Of a DNA stretch of 35,280 nt, positions 1 to 7,388 are shown in pieces. This DNA comes from a virus. A program made the position numbers and the translations under genes. Below the pieces are notes generated by a model that made no database searches, was not told the DNA's origin, and worked only from the letters and a program-made list of their open reading frames with translations. Position 1 is the stretch's first letter. The number at the start of each line of letters is the position of its first letter. The stretch covers positions 1 to 35,280 of IMG/VR virus record IMGVR_UViG_3300035698_009801, one strand, 5' to 3'.

Positions 1-279
1 ACCCCAGATCAATCCAAATCGTAAACCAGCTATAAAGTTTTCATCATCAATAAAAGCAGGATTAATAAATAAAGCCCTCCCAGGATCATTAAAAGAATTA
101 GTAAACACCATACAACAAGCCCAATCAAGACAGATACCTCTGTTTTCATGTCTCTCATTCATATCATTGGCTGCTGAGTGTATACTATAACCCTGAAGCC
201 AAAAAGAGATTTTATCTGGTTGATAGGCTTGTGCTGGTGTTGTAAACATTAGCAAAGTTATCAGTATCAATATTTTCAT
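1..279 (-). CDS. Secreted protein, probably outer-membrane barrel-like (partial)
   Basis: Partial gene; the C-terminus runs off the left edge, so only the first 93 residues are seen. It starts MKILILITLLMFTTPAQA, a typical signal peptide with an AQA cleavage site, so the product is exported. The mature part has aromatic and Asn-rich segments (HENRGICLDWA, FTNSFNDPGRALF, FIAGLRFGLIWG). This alternation recalls small phage or bacterial outer-membrane proteins with an N-E-N-x-G and N-S-x-x-x-P pattern. The start codon at 279 lies 2 bases after the stop of the upstream Rad50-like gene, so it is the next gene of the same leftward operon. The barrel assignment is recalled resemblance only; the signal peptide is clear. 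Confidence 0.6.
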   Translation of the reverse strand, partial: MKILILITLLMFTTPAQAYQPDKISFWLQGYSIHSAANDMNERHENRGICLDWACCMVFTNSFNDPGRALFINPAFIDDENFIAGLRFGLIWG

Positions 280-281
280 AG

Positions 282-1325
282 TTACTTACCGCACAACGGG
301 CATTCAGAAGGAAAATCTTTTTTGAATTCTGTTTCAAGTACAGTCACATCAACACTAATTCTATTAATATGATCCTCTAAATCTGCTATTTCATCTACAA
401 AATCACAAAGACCATCATTATTATTCCGCTGTATCTGATAAGTGCCGATTAGACCCTGTAGAAGCTCGATAGATACAATCTCTTTTTTATTATATGCTAG
501 AGTACCTATTTGATCAGAAATGCTCTTAACAGCGTTTAAATCACTCTCAAAACTATTAAGCTGAATAACACCACCATCCCATGATTCCCATTCATTTATT
601 AATAAACAAGTTTGATATAGTTCATCATCTTGTTCCTTAAACTTGTCTAGCTGTTCTGTTAGCTCGTCTGTTTCTTCTAGTATATCTATTAAGTATTCTT
701 GACTTGATTCTGAGTTTTTAAATTCTAAATGATTATCTTGTAACAGTAACAGTTCTTTTTCGGCTGTTTCTACCCAATCTAGTTCAGCTAATTCCGTTTT
801 ATTAATTTTAACTTCAGCTTCTTTTCTTTTGATATCGCTATTAGCCGTATCAACCTTGGATTTAGCTTTAGTTAAAGAAGTGCTGATAATATCAAGATTA
901 GCTATTTTATTTAGGTATTTTGCTGTATCACCACCGTTTAAACTAAGAAGGAAAGGAGCATCCATTTGATTCTGGAAGTTAAGTTCATCTAAATTAAGAA
1001 CTGATTTAACTTCATCAGGGACACCTGACTTACCTAATGCTTTAAAGGACTGATCATTTACCCGGTATTCATTTTTAGTCTTGTTCTTAAACCTAGTGAC
1101 TTCATTCCCATCTACAACTACAGTACTAGAACACTCACCACGCTTACTAAAATCAGAAATGAAGTCACCACCACTGGGCTTATTTTCAGCATTCCAGTAT
1201 AAAGCCCTAATAATACTTGTTTTTCCTTCGTCACTTTCGCCTATTACGCAATTCACACCCGGACAGAATTCTAGTTCTGAGCTTTTGTGTGCCTGGAACG
1301 ATTTTAATTTAAGTTTTTGTATCAT
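282..1325 (-). CDS. Half-length Rad50/SbcC-like ATPase ending at the zinc hook
   Basis: The 347-residue protein has a P-loop GESDEGKT at residues 29-36 in the SMC/Rad50/SbcC N-terminal context (MIQKLKLKSFQAHK start). A long Glu/Lys-rich coiled coil covers about 150-330. The last residues are CPLCGK, matching the Cys-x-x-Cys zinc hook that in full-length Rad50/SbcC sits in the middle of the coil. The returning coil and the C-terminal lobe with signature and Walker B motifs are missing here and are not seen elsewhere in the window. Full Rad50 acts with Mre11 on DNA ends; an Mre11-like protein is encoded at 17022-17981. It overlaps the upstream nuclease gene by ATGA. Either a short phage form working as a dimer through the hook, or one half of a split protein. 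Confidence 0.75.
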   Translation of the reverse strand: MIQKLKLKSFQAHKSSELEFCPGVNCVIGESDEGKTSIIRALYWNAENKPSGGDFISDFSKRGECSSTVVVDGNEVTRFKNKTKNEYRVNDQSFKALGKSGVPDEVKSVLNLDELNFQNQMDAPFLLSLNGGDTAKYLNKIANLDIISTSLTKAKSKVDTANSDIKRKEAEVKINKTELAELDWVETAEKELLLLQDNHLEFKNSESSQEYLIDILEETDELTEQLDKFKEQDDELYQTCLLINEWESWDGGVIQLNSFESDLNAVKSISDQIGTLAYNKKEIVSIELLQGLIGTYQIQRNNNDGLCDFVDEIADLEDHINRISVDVTVLETEFKKDFPSECPLCGK

Positions 1326-1837
1326 GTTAATTTGTTGTAAGGGTCAACATTAAACTCTTCAAATATACTTTTTAAAGCTTTTGTTAGTTTCTTTGATTTA
1401 GGGTAATCAGGAAACTTTTTAGTACGGTATTTCGCAAAATATAATTTTTCAAGTTTATTATAGTTAGACTTCCTGACTATTTTCTTTTTGATTTCTGATG
1501 GATGTATTAAAGGTAAACTCTCCTCCTCTAAATAATCAGCTAAATTCCTAAGTAAAACAGGAAGAGGTACTTTAAATTTATGCAGCCCATAACGCCTAAA
1601 AGCATTAAATATTTTACCTTCCCACGAATTGCATTGAAAACATAAAACCCGTCTTATCTGTCCAGCACCGTCAACACCTAATTCATCAGTTTTTAATAAC
1701 TTGTGCTGATGGTCTAAGACAGCTTTTTCAAACTTTATTTTTCTGCCACAAACAAGACAGGTTTTATTTTGTTTTTTATATAGCTCTAATCTTTTTTCAC
1801 TTATTTCCTTTTGAGCAAGAACACTCATTTGTTTCAT
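1322..1837 (-). CDS. Recombination endonuclease VII-like HNH nuclease
   Basis: The 171-residue product has CLVCG at residues 27-31, LDHQH at 41-45 and RRVLCFQCN at 62-70. This is the order of zinc cysteines, catalytic His-Asp-His and conserved Asn of endonuclease VII (T4 gp49 family, His-Me finger nucleases), which resolves branched DNA before packaging. The N-terminus overlaps the upstream gene by 41 bases and no clear ribosome binding site is visible. A start at the second Met (residue 4) is equally possible. The end overlaps the Rad50-like gene by ATGA, consistent with a recombination and DNA-end processing set. Confidence 0.8.
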   Translation of the reverse strand: MKQMSVLAQKEISEKRLELYKKQNKTCLVCGRKIKFEKAVLDHQHKLLKTDELGVDGAGQIRRVLCFQCNSWEGKIFNAFRRYGLHKFKVPLPVLLRNLADYLEEESLPLIHPSEIKKKIVRKSNYNKLEKLYFAKYRTKKFPDYPKSKKLTKALKSIFEEFNVDPYNKLT

Positions 1838-2141
1838 GACAATTAAACTCGAATAGGTTATTAATTTTATCGTGAATATCAGTAACTATCTCTTTTAACT
1901 CTTCAGCGTTTTTAGACCTAATACAACGTAAAGTACAATAAGCGTTTAGACCAGTAGAAACAGAAGCGTGATAACTTCTCCATTTCCATTCTGTTTGCTT
2001 TACTTCATCTTTATCCATATAACTAACTAATTCTTGAAGCTCCATATTCCGGTCATCAGAAGGCATAAGCCTAAACTTTTTATCTAGTATTATTCCTTCT
2101 GTTACTGACTTTCTGGTTTTCCTTTTTGGTTTATCAGTCAT
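1797..2141 (-). CDS. Conserved-looking phage protein of unknown function
   Basis: 114 residues, no recognised domain. Around residues 50-95 it has a W-x-W-R-S-Y-H segment followed by an amphipathic helix (NAEELKEIVTDIHDKI). The pattern loosely recalls small P2-type phage proteins, but I would not assign a family. The C-terminus carries four cysteines (CHETNECSCS). Its start overlaps the stop of the RecA-like gene (ATGA) with AAGGA upstream, so it is translated as part of the recombination operon. Confidence 0.6.
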   Translation of the reverse strand: MTDKPKRKTRKSVTEGIILDKKFRLMPSDDRNMELQELVSYMDKDEVKQTEWKWRSYHASVSTGLNAYCTLRCIRSKNAEELKEIVTDIHDKINNLFEFNCHETNECSCSKGNK

Positions 2142-3196
2142 TTCTTTTTCCTTTTTGGCTTAAAAGAATCCTCAATACTATACCATTTTTCTTTAACAGC
2201 TTTTAACAGTATTTCCTCTTGGTTATTCTCTTCAATATAATCTATTAGTTTAGAACGATCATTAAACTGCTCATCATCCCAAGTTACATCTACTTTCTTT
2301 TTTGTCTTTCCGGTATCAGTGATTAAATCAAAAAGAAAACATAAATTAGAATCAATATTGTCAACTCCATAATCAAACAGGATTTGAAATTCACATTCTC
2401 TAAAGGGTTTAGCAATTTTATTCTTTTCTACTTTAGCACGTATTCTAACACCGGTTTTCCTTTTATAACCAGATACAGTTTGCTCTAACTTCTCTACTTC
2501 AGCCAGGACAATAGTCTGAGCGCAATAAAAATCTAAAGCCCTTCCACCTGACCGGCTCCACTTCCTGCCAAAACTAACATTAATTTTATCCCTAATCTGG
2601 GATATAATAATCAATAAACAATTACTGTCTTTTAAATCATTCTTAATTAACCTAAAAAACTCAGATAGTAGTTTGGCTTTTTGTGTTCCGTAAGTACCTT
2701 TTTGCTTAGTGTTAGTCTCTCTGGCCTTCTCCCTGCCGTCTGCGTGTTCTATTTCTGATTCAGAGGTTAAGCCATCTAAACTATCTACAATATATACACA
2801 GGGTGTTTTAGTATCTAAAAATGGTTTTAATCTATTCCTAATACTACTTATCAGGTCTTCTACAGTTTCAGAACAATCATCCTTTCCTTTACTGTCTACT
2901 AAAACGGGCATGTCATAACCCCAGATTTCATTAGTATCAAAACTAAAACCAGCTTCAGTATCATCATAGAATATTTTTATCTTATCTATGTGTTCTTTAT
3001 AAGCCTTGGCTATAGCTTCACATACCAGTAGAGTTTTTCCGCTGGATTTATCACCAATAATGTTTATGACTTTACCTAACGGAAAACCTCCACCCAAAGC
3101 ACAATCAAGTAAATCTGATCCTGAAGAAATCAATTGTACTGTAGGATTGTTCCTTTCTATTGGTTTTTCTTTTGTTCCTCTTTTGTACTCTCCCAT
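2138..3196 (-). CDS. RecA/UvsX-like recombinase
   Basis: The 352-residue protein has the RecA core: an N-terminal substrate-entry segment (SSGSDLLDCALGGGFPLGKV), Walker A GDKSSGKT at 48-55, Walker B VYIVDSLD at about 134-141, a QIRDK segment and an L2-like SGGRALDFYC segment. It should form nucleoprotein filaments on ssDNA and drive strand exchange during recombination-dependent replication, together with the gp32-like SSB encoded upstream. The start at 3196 has a good AGAGGG site. It overlaps the preceding small HTH gene by 40 bases. The basic C-terminus (KPKRKKK) is probably a DNA-contact tail. Confidence 0.85.
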   Translation of the reverse strand: MGEYKRGTKEKPIERNNPTVQLISSGSDLLDCALGGGFPLGKVINIIGDKSSGKTLLVCEAIAKAYKEHIDKIKIFYDDTEAGFSFDTNEIWGYDMPVLVDSKGKDDCSETVEDLISSIRNRLKPFLDTKTPCVYIVDSLDGLTSESEIEHADGREKARETNTKQKGTYGTQKAKLLSEFFRLIKNDLKDSNCLLIIISQIRDKINVSFGRKWSRSGGRALDFYCAQTIVLAEVEKLEQTVSGYKRKTGVRIRAKVEKNKIAKPFRECEFQILFDYGVDNIDSNLCFLFDLITDTGKTKKKVDVTWDDEQFNDRSKLIDYIEENNQEEILLKAVKEKWYSIEDSFKPKRKKK

Positions 3197-3375
3197 TGTT
3201 TTCCCTCTAGTAACCAGATTAGTCTTTTTTTGTTTATGACATAACGTCCAACTACTTTCCTACCTATCATATGATTAACACACCATTTTCCAATAGTCTC
3301 AGTTGTCACACTGACACCATACTCTTCAGCAATTATAATAGCCTCAGCTGATGTTATTTTGCCAGTGTTTTTCAT
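3157..3375 (-). CDS. Small helix-turn-helix protein
   Basis: 72 residues. Residues 7-45 (SAEAIIIAEEYGVSVTTETIGKWC) read as a helix-turn-helix followed by GRYVINKKRLIWLLEG, like excisionase or MerR-type small DNA-binding proteins. The start has an AAAGGAGATA site just before ATG. Function is unknown; it could be a DNA-binding regulator or an accessory factor for recombination. It sits between a small membrane protein and the RecA-like gene. Confidence 0.65.
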   Translation of the reverse strand: MKNTGKITSAEAIIIAEEYGVSVTTETIGKWCVNHMIGRKVVGRYVINKKRLIWLLEGKQWESTKEEQKKNQ

Positions 3376-3596
3376 TATCTCCTTTTTTCTTGTTGTATTA
3401 CGAAAAGCCTACATGTTTCTATCGCCAGATTGTCTAAAGCACAACTAGCCGCTATCGGATTAGCTCCTTGATTAACCAAACCTACTATTTTTGTGTTTTT
3501 GTTTATGCCATAGACAACAATAGCTATAATTAAAATACTGGTGGCAACTGACACTATTGACCATAAAAATAACCAAAATTTTTGTTCTGAGTCCAC
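3375..3596 (-). CDS. Small single-pass membrane protein
   Basis: 73 residues, starting at GTG (3596) with an excellent AAGGAGAT site that includes the end of the SSB gene. One strongly hydrophobic segment (residues 7-29, FLWSIVSVATSILIIAIVVYGI) is followed by a short cytoplasmic-type tail. No family recognised. It is one of several tiny membrane proteins in this operon (see also 4667-4828 and 5784-5942). Confidence 0.65.
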   Translation of the reverse strand: MDSEQKFWLFLWSIVSVATSILIIAIVVYGINKNTKIVGLVNQGANPIAASCALDNLAIETCRLFVIQQEKRR

Positions 3597-3597
3597 C

Positions 3598-4674
3598 TTA
3601 TCTCCTTTTGTTTCTTCTACGTGTTGTGGTTTGTTCTGGTTCCGCTTCGGCCTTTTCTTTTGCTTCCCGTTCTAGCTTTAGCTTTTCCAGATCATTATAA
3701 AGACCTTCACACTCATCATAGGTTTCTTGTTCGCACTTTTCACAAACACTGTTAGAATCCCAATCAGTACCCATAATCAAGCCATGTTCTAAAGCATGAG
3801 GGCAACCAGTTAAATCCTCTTTTGGTTCCTCTGGTTCTTTCTCAGCTGGTTTACGTCTTGAGCCTCTGGTCTTTGTTTCTTCTTTTGGTGCTGTTTTCTT
3901 TTTCCTTTCCTTCTTTTCTTTTGGGGGTGGGGTTTCTTCTTTTTCCTCTTCAACACCCATAAAAAGGGCTTGTACTTCGTCATAAGAAGGAATAATAAGC
4001 ATAGCATCTAACGGGAATACATCTTCATAGATACTTTCTTCATACGGATCTCTACTTTCAAAATCAAAATCTTTTGGCTTAATAAATTTATTTTTATTAA
4101 ACGTTTCTTCTGATCCTCTGAAAGTAACCGTATAGCCTTCTTCAATATCAGCAAAACAAATAAAAGCAGGGTCTTTATACTCAGCAGCCCCAAATAATTC
4201 CTTTTCAAAGAAATGATAAGACTGATCAAGAAGCTGAACGCCTTTCTCTGTATCATTAATATCAATTACATTATAAATACACCTTCTTTTAGCTGATAGT
4301 GCTTTCACTTCATCATCATCCCAGTTAGCACCGGCATCCTGCATAGCTTTCTTTTCTTCACAAATAGGGCAGGGTTTTCCAAACGTTTCTAAAAGACACA
4401 ATACAGAATCCTCTTTAGGGCCTATTTTTTTATGCACCCAATATTCTAACTTATACTGATCTTCACCTATTTCAGCTTTCATAGGATCATTTTTTGTGGT
4501 GATTTCATAAGGAAGGATATCAACTTGATTCTTTCCTTTTTTAGCTTTAAACCATGACACGTCATCATAATCTGTCATATCTAATAAAGGTCTGTAATTA
4601 CCTTTATCCCGATTAGCAGCATCATTCTGCATTCTAGCTCTTAACTTTTCTCTTCTATCTTGTCTGCTACCCAT
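3598..4674 (-). CDS. gp32-like single-stranded DNA-binding protein
   Basis: About 358 residues from the chosen start. The pattern is that of T4 gp32-type SSBs: basic N-terminus, SWFKAKKGKNQVDILPY strand, then HKKIGPKEDSVLCLLE..KPCPICEEKKAM, whose CPIC and preceding His/Cys fit the zinc-binding loop. The C-terminal third is low-complexity Lys/Glu (KEKKERKKK), then a second Cys-rich patch (GCPHALEHG..CEKCEQ) and a basic tail. I chose ATG at 4674 because AGGAGA lies 9 bases upstream; the ATG at 4692 has none. It should coat ssDNA and recruit the recombinase. The second Cys/His patch is unusual for gp32. Confidence 0.8.
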   Translation of the reverse strand: MGSRQDRREKLRARMQNDAANRDKGNYRPLLDMTDYDDVSWFKAKKGKNQVDILPYEITTKNDPMKAEIGEDQYKLEYWVHKKIGPKEDSVLCLLETFGKPCPICEEKKAMQDAGANWDDDEVKALSAKRRCIYNVIDINDTEKGVQLLDQSYHFFEKELFGAAEYKDPAFICFADIEEGYTVTFRGSEETFNKNKFIKPKDFDFESRDPYEESIYEDVFPLDAMLIIPSYDEVQALFMGVEEEKEETPPPKEKKERKKKTAPKEETKTRGSRRKPAEKEPEEPKEDLTGCPHALEHGLIMGTDWDSNSVCEKCEQETYDECEGLYNDLEKLKLEREAKEKAEAEPEQTTTRRRNKRR

Positions 4675-4828
4675 AGTGTTTAGTCTCCTCATTTTTTGAT
4701 TTATGCCACGCTTTACTAATCAATCTAGCAAGCACATAGCAATATGGAAATAACAGGATTAAAAGAATAACAACCATAAAAACTATAATTATTATTCCTA
4801 AAAATCCTAGTGAAAGTAAATAACTCAT
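4667..4828 (-). CDS. Small membrane protein (53 aa)
   Basis: Found by hand between the SSB gene and its upstream neighbour. The product starts MSYLLSLGFLGIIIIV, has one long hydrophobic stretch (residues 4-27) and a basic, polar tail ending KHYG. The site GGAGATCATA precedes the start. Its ATG shares a base with the TAA of the upstream gene (TAATG), and its end overlaps the SSB start by 8 bases, which fits real operon packing. Function unknown. Confidence 0.65.
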   Translation of the reverse strand: MSYLLSLGFLGIIIIVFMVVILLILLFPYCYVLARLISKAWHKSKNEETKHYG

Positions 4829-5451
4829 TATGATCTCCTACGTCTTTTCCTTGGTTCTTTGTTTTCGTTTTCTTGATCTAAAGCATCTTGAAATACTTCT
4901 TGACCTTCCGGGGACATGTCCTTTTTTACCTCTTCAGCTGTTTTTTTAGTTCTGGTTTTTTTCTTTTCGTTTAATCCTTTAGTGGCTTTTTTTGAATTAT
5001 CTTCTACAGCTTTTTCTTTAGCCTCTATTAACCGTTTACCACCATCTAACAAATGATTAGGATTAGGAACAGAAAAGTAATTACTAATATGCAGATCACA
5101 AAGCTTTTCTAATGCTCTTTTTCTCATCTGGAAGCTTTCGACCGTATTATTAGCTCTGACTAAATTCATTTGAGCCGTGTGCATATCCTTTTTTAATAAC
5201 TCAACTTCTCCACGCTTACTAACCCAATCATCAACAGCACCTTGCGGGGGGGCTTTTTTAAACCCTTCACTTTCCCAGGCTTCACGCAAGTAAGATGCTC
5301 TGTCAGCTTCTAGGTTAGTTAATTCAAGTTTTAGAGTATCCCGTATATCTAAGCAATCAGCAGAATGTTCCTGAGCTTCATCAAACAATAAAGGCTGTTG
5401 TAACCACTCTTCATCTAACTGAGCCGGGTCAATCGGTAAATTTTCATTCAT
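4828..5451 (-). CDS. Phage protein, coiled-coil, next to SSB; unknown function
   Basis: 207 residues from the chosen ATG at 5451, which has GGGAGA 8 bases upstream and overlaps the TAA of the preceding small gene (TAATG); an in-frame ATG at 5466 has no such site. The middle (residues 35-140) is predicted helical and coiled (LKLELTNLEADRASYLREAWE, then VELLKKDMHTAQMNLVRANN). The C-terminus is rich in Lys/Glu/Arg, ending RKRRRRS, similar in character to the SSB tail next door. It may be an SSB partner or recombination accessory protein; that is inference from position only. Confidence 0.6.
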   Translation of the reverse strand: MNENLPIDPAQLDEEWLQQPLLFDEAQEHSADCLDIRDTLKLELTNLEADRASYLREAWESEGFKKAPPQGAVDDWVSKRGEVELLKKDMHTAQMNLVRANNTVESFQMRKRALEKLCDLHISNYFSVPNPNHLLDGGKRLIEAKEKAVEDNSKKATKGLNEKKKTRTKKTAEEVKKDMSPEGQEVFQDALDQENENKEPRKRRRRS

Positions 5452-5624
5452 TAATCTTTCTCCCATGATTTCATTAATTTTAAATCTGATTCATAGATTA
5501 AAACAGCAACCTCAAAATTAGGACTCCAGATAAACCTACAAAACGGTAAATCATCAAAGTCATCTGGTTTTTCTGTTAATACTATTGTCTTTCCTTCTAA
5601 AACATAGCACCAATACCCATACAT
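5451..5624 (-). CDS. Small acidic/aromatic protein (57 aa)
   Basis: Read by hand. MYGYWCYVLEGKTIVLTEKP start, then an acidic DDFDDL stretch and FCRFIWSPNFEVAVLIYESD. The AAGGAATAAA element upstream is identical to that of the neighbouring gene at 5626. The stop shares a base with the next start (TAATG). Single-domain beta-like small protein of unknown function. Confidence 0.6.
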   Translation of the reverse strand: MYGYWCYVLEGKTIVLTEKPDDFDDLPFCRFIWSPNFEVAVLIYESDLKLMKSWEKD

Positions 5625-5625
5625 T

Positions 5626-5799
5626 TTATTCCTTTGATTTTTTAATCCTGCGTTTCTTCTCTACTTCAAGAACTTTGATAAGATCACCTGCTAATCTGTT
5701 GCCGTGACAATCACCACAAATCTTTTTCCTGCCTGACCACGGCTTGTCTCTATCCGGTACAGTTGCCTCATTCACTTTGCATATTATACACTTTGCCAT
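5626..5799 (-). CDS. Small zinc-ribbon protein (57 aa)
   Basis: Read by hand. CIIC at residues 4-7 and CGDC at 28-31 form a four-cysteine zinc ribbon, followed by a basic helix (EVEKKRRIKKSKE). An AAAGGAATAAA site precedes the start. Likely binds nucleic acid or a protein partner; no family is claimed. The start overlaps the end of the upstream membrane protein. Confidence 0.65.
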   Translation of the reverse strand: MAKCIICKVNEATVPDRDKPWSGRKKICGDCHGNRLAGDLIKVLEVEKKRRIKKSKE

Positions 5800-5942
5800 T
5801 TTATTCCTTTGATTTTATCAGATAAAAATATTAAAAAGAATTTTGGTAATAAATAAAAATACATACCAAACGCTAACGGACAATAAATAGCAAAAAAAAA
5901 TAAAGACAATAATGGTACAGCTAAAAGAAATGGTTTTTTCAT
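5784..5942 (-). CDS. Small hydrophobic membrane protein (52 aa)
   Basis: Read by hand. MKKPFLLAVPLLSLFFFAIY gives one strongly hydrophobic segment, with a second at about 26-40 (GMYFYLLPKFFLIFL). The start ATG overlaps the stop of the upstream gene (ATGA) and has no separate ribosome binding site, so translation is probably coupled. Function unknown. Confidence 0.55.
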   Translation of the reverse strand: MKKPFLLAVPLLSLFFFAIYCPLAFGMYFYLLPKFFLIFLSDKIKGIKWQSV

Positions 5943-6124
5943 TTTTTAATATTTTTTATTTCTTGTTCAACTAAACGATTTAAAAAATCACATTCCTCTT
6001 CAATGGCTTCCTCTGGATCTTCATTATCTTGTAATACTCTACCGTACTCAATACTAATACTAGCAGATTCATAATTACCCATATTAATAGTTCTTGATGA
6101 TCTAACTTTTATTTCTTGTGGCAT
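5939..6124 (-). CDS. Small conserved-type phage protein (61 aa)
   Basis: The sequence has SSRTINMGNYESASISIEYG followed by DPEEAIEEECDFLNRLVEQEI. I recall similar small phage and archaeal-plasmid proteins with a T-I-N-L-G-N-Y-E-S strand and a C-terminal acidic helix, of unknown function. GGAG lies 7 bases before the start. It is the first gene after the promoter-like repeat at 6153-6182, so it begins a transcript that includes the SSB and recombinase genes. Confidence 0.65.
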   Translation of the reverse strand: MPQEIKVRSSRTINMGNYESASISIEYGRVLQDNEDPEEAIEEECDFLNRLVEQEIKNIKK

Positions 6125-6152
6125 TTCTTTTCTCCATTAAGATTATATTACT

Positions 6153-6182
6153 ATTATAAACAAAACACGAAGTAAAAGTAAA
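6153..6182 (-). promoter_or_regulatory. Leftward promoter-like repeat, copy 1
   Basis: On the minus strand, TTTACT (6182-6177), 18 bases, then TATAAT (6158-6153). The flanking sequence, roughly 6146-6190, is nearly identical to copies at 13842-13871 and 19681-19721. It lies in the gap between the clamp-loader stop and the start of the 61-residue gene, reading leftwards. Confidence 0.65.
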
Positions 6183-6192
6183 TTTATTTTAT

Positions 6193-7086
6193 TTATTTTA
6201 AACTCATATAAGCGGACAGTGTTAATTCAGCTTTAGTATAGCAAGGATTTCTAAACTCTTCCATGATGATAGCCACTGATTCATTACCGTTAAGTAAAAC
6301 AGTATTCATATAACCTAAAACACCATGTCTAATAGTTTCTGGTTCACCTTTTAATCCTTTTAGAATACCAGCAACCACTTTCCAGCTTTTTCCTTCAAGT
6401 AAAGCCTGGCATAATTCTTTTAAATCCCTTTCACGTTCTTTTGTACTCTCAATAGCTTTTAATCGGTCTTCTGGTTCTAAACCGATTACCTGATCCAGTA
6501 TAACAAGTGCTTCTCTGGGAATACCTTCACTGACTTCTGATATCCGTTTTAATTCTGCTTTATCAAATTCCTTTTCTTCATTCTCTAATACCCATTCTAA
6601 TAGCTGAACTATTTCTTTTTGAGATAAAGGATTCACTTGATATTGACTACAACGGCTTTTAACCGTCTTTAAAACCTTTTGGGGGTCCGTAGTACATAAA
6701 AAGAAATAAACGTGTTTTGGGGTATCCTCTAAGGTCTTTAAAAGGGCATTAAAGTAAGCCGGTGTTCCCTGATGTACTTCATCAAGAATATAAGCTTTTA
6801 TTTTACCAAACATAGGGCAAAACATAACACCGGATTTTAATTCTTTAGCGTTGTCTATCCCTCTGTTAGTACCCACATCAATTTCCTGTAGGCTTCTATC
6901 ATCACATCCTACTACTTTAGCAGCTATCCTGGCTAACGTTGTTTTACCACAACCTCTAGGGCCATGAAATAAGAAGACGTGAGGCCCATCAGGATTATTT
7001 AATTGTGTATTTAGCTTTAGTATTTCTGACTCATTACCTATTATTTCATCCAGGCAATTAGGTCTATAGTCCAGGTGTAAGCTCAT
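6193..7086 (-). CDS. Clamp loader ATPase (DnaX/RFC-like)
   Basis: The 297-residue AAA+ protein has DYRPNCLDEIIGNE, Walker A GPRGCGKTT at 42-50, Walker B YILDEVH at 99-105 and the SRC motif at 144-146 that supplies the arginine finger in clamp loaders. It is about the size of T4 gp44 or a truncated DnaX (AAA+ plus a short lid and collar) and lacks a tau extension. It should open and load the sliding clamp encoded at 10027-11028 for the polymerase at 7385-9883. Good GAGG ribosome site; its start overlaps the upstream stop (ATGA). Confidence 0.85.
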   Translation of the reverse strand: MSLHLDYRPNCLDEIIGNESEILKLNTQLNNPDGPHVFLFHGPRGCGKTTLARIAAKVVGCDDRSLQEIDVGTNRGIDNAKELKSGVMFCPMFGKIKAYILDEVHQGTPAYFNALLKTLEDTPKHVYFFLCTTDPQKVLKTVKSRCSQYQVNPLSQKEIVQLLEWVLENEEKEFDKAELKRISEVSEGIPREALVILDQVIGLEPEDRLKAIESTKERERDLKELCQALLEGKSWKVVAGILKGLKGEPETIRHGVLGYMNTVLLNGNESVAIIMEEFRNPCYTKAELTLSAYMSLK

Positions 7087-7388
7087 TCAATTTCCTCATG
7101 ACTTAATATTATTTTGATTCCTTTTGGTGGTTGCCCGTTCATTTCTAAATTAGCACCTTCACCACGGATAATAAAAACATGTGTGTCTTTATCACTCCAA
7201 ATTAATCTAGTTAATTGCTCAAGATAAGATATGTCCTGCTCTTCAGCTAATTTACAGATGATATAATTAATAAGATCGTTTACTTTATCCTGTCTTGAAT
7301 TAGATACTAAAGCCCCTGCAAATCCCTCTAAATCAATAGTAGTATGAGGAACATTCTCATCCCATAAATCATGTATTGAATAACTCAT
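7083..7388 (-). CDS. Phage protein of unknown function between polymerase and clamp loader
   Basis: 101 residues, no recognised motif; acidic with a helical middle (DKVNDLINYIICKLAEEQ) and a final beta-rich part (HVFIIRGEGANLEMN). ATGA overlaps join it to the polymerase upstream and the clamp loader downstream, and GGAGG lies about 10 bases before the start. Position suggests a role in the polymerase-clamp machinery, for instance a small clamp-loader subunit like T4 gp62; the sequence itself does not show this. Confidence 0.55.
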   Translation of the reverse strand: MSYSIHDLWDENVPHTTIDLEGFAGALVSNSRQDKVNDLINYIICKLAEEQDISYLEQLTRLIWSDKDTHVFIIRGEGANLEMNGQPPKGIKIILSHEEIE

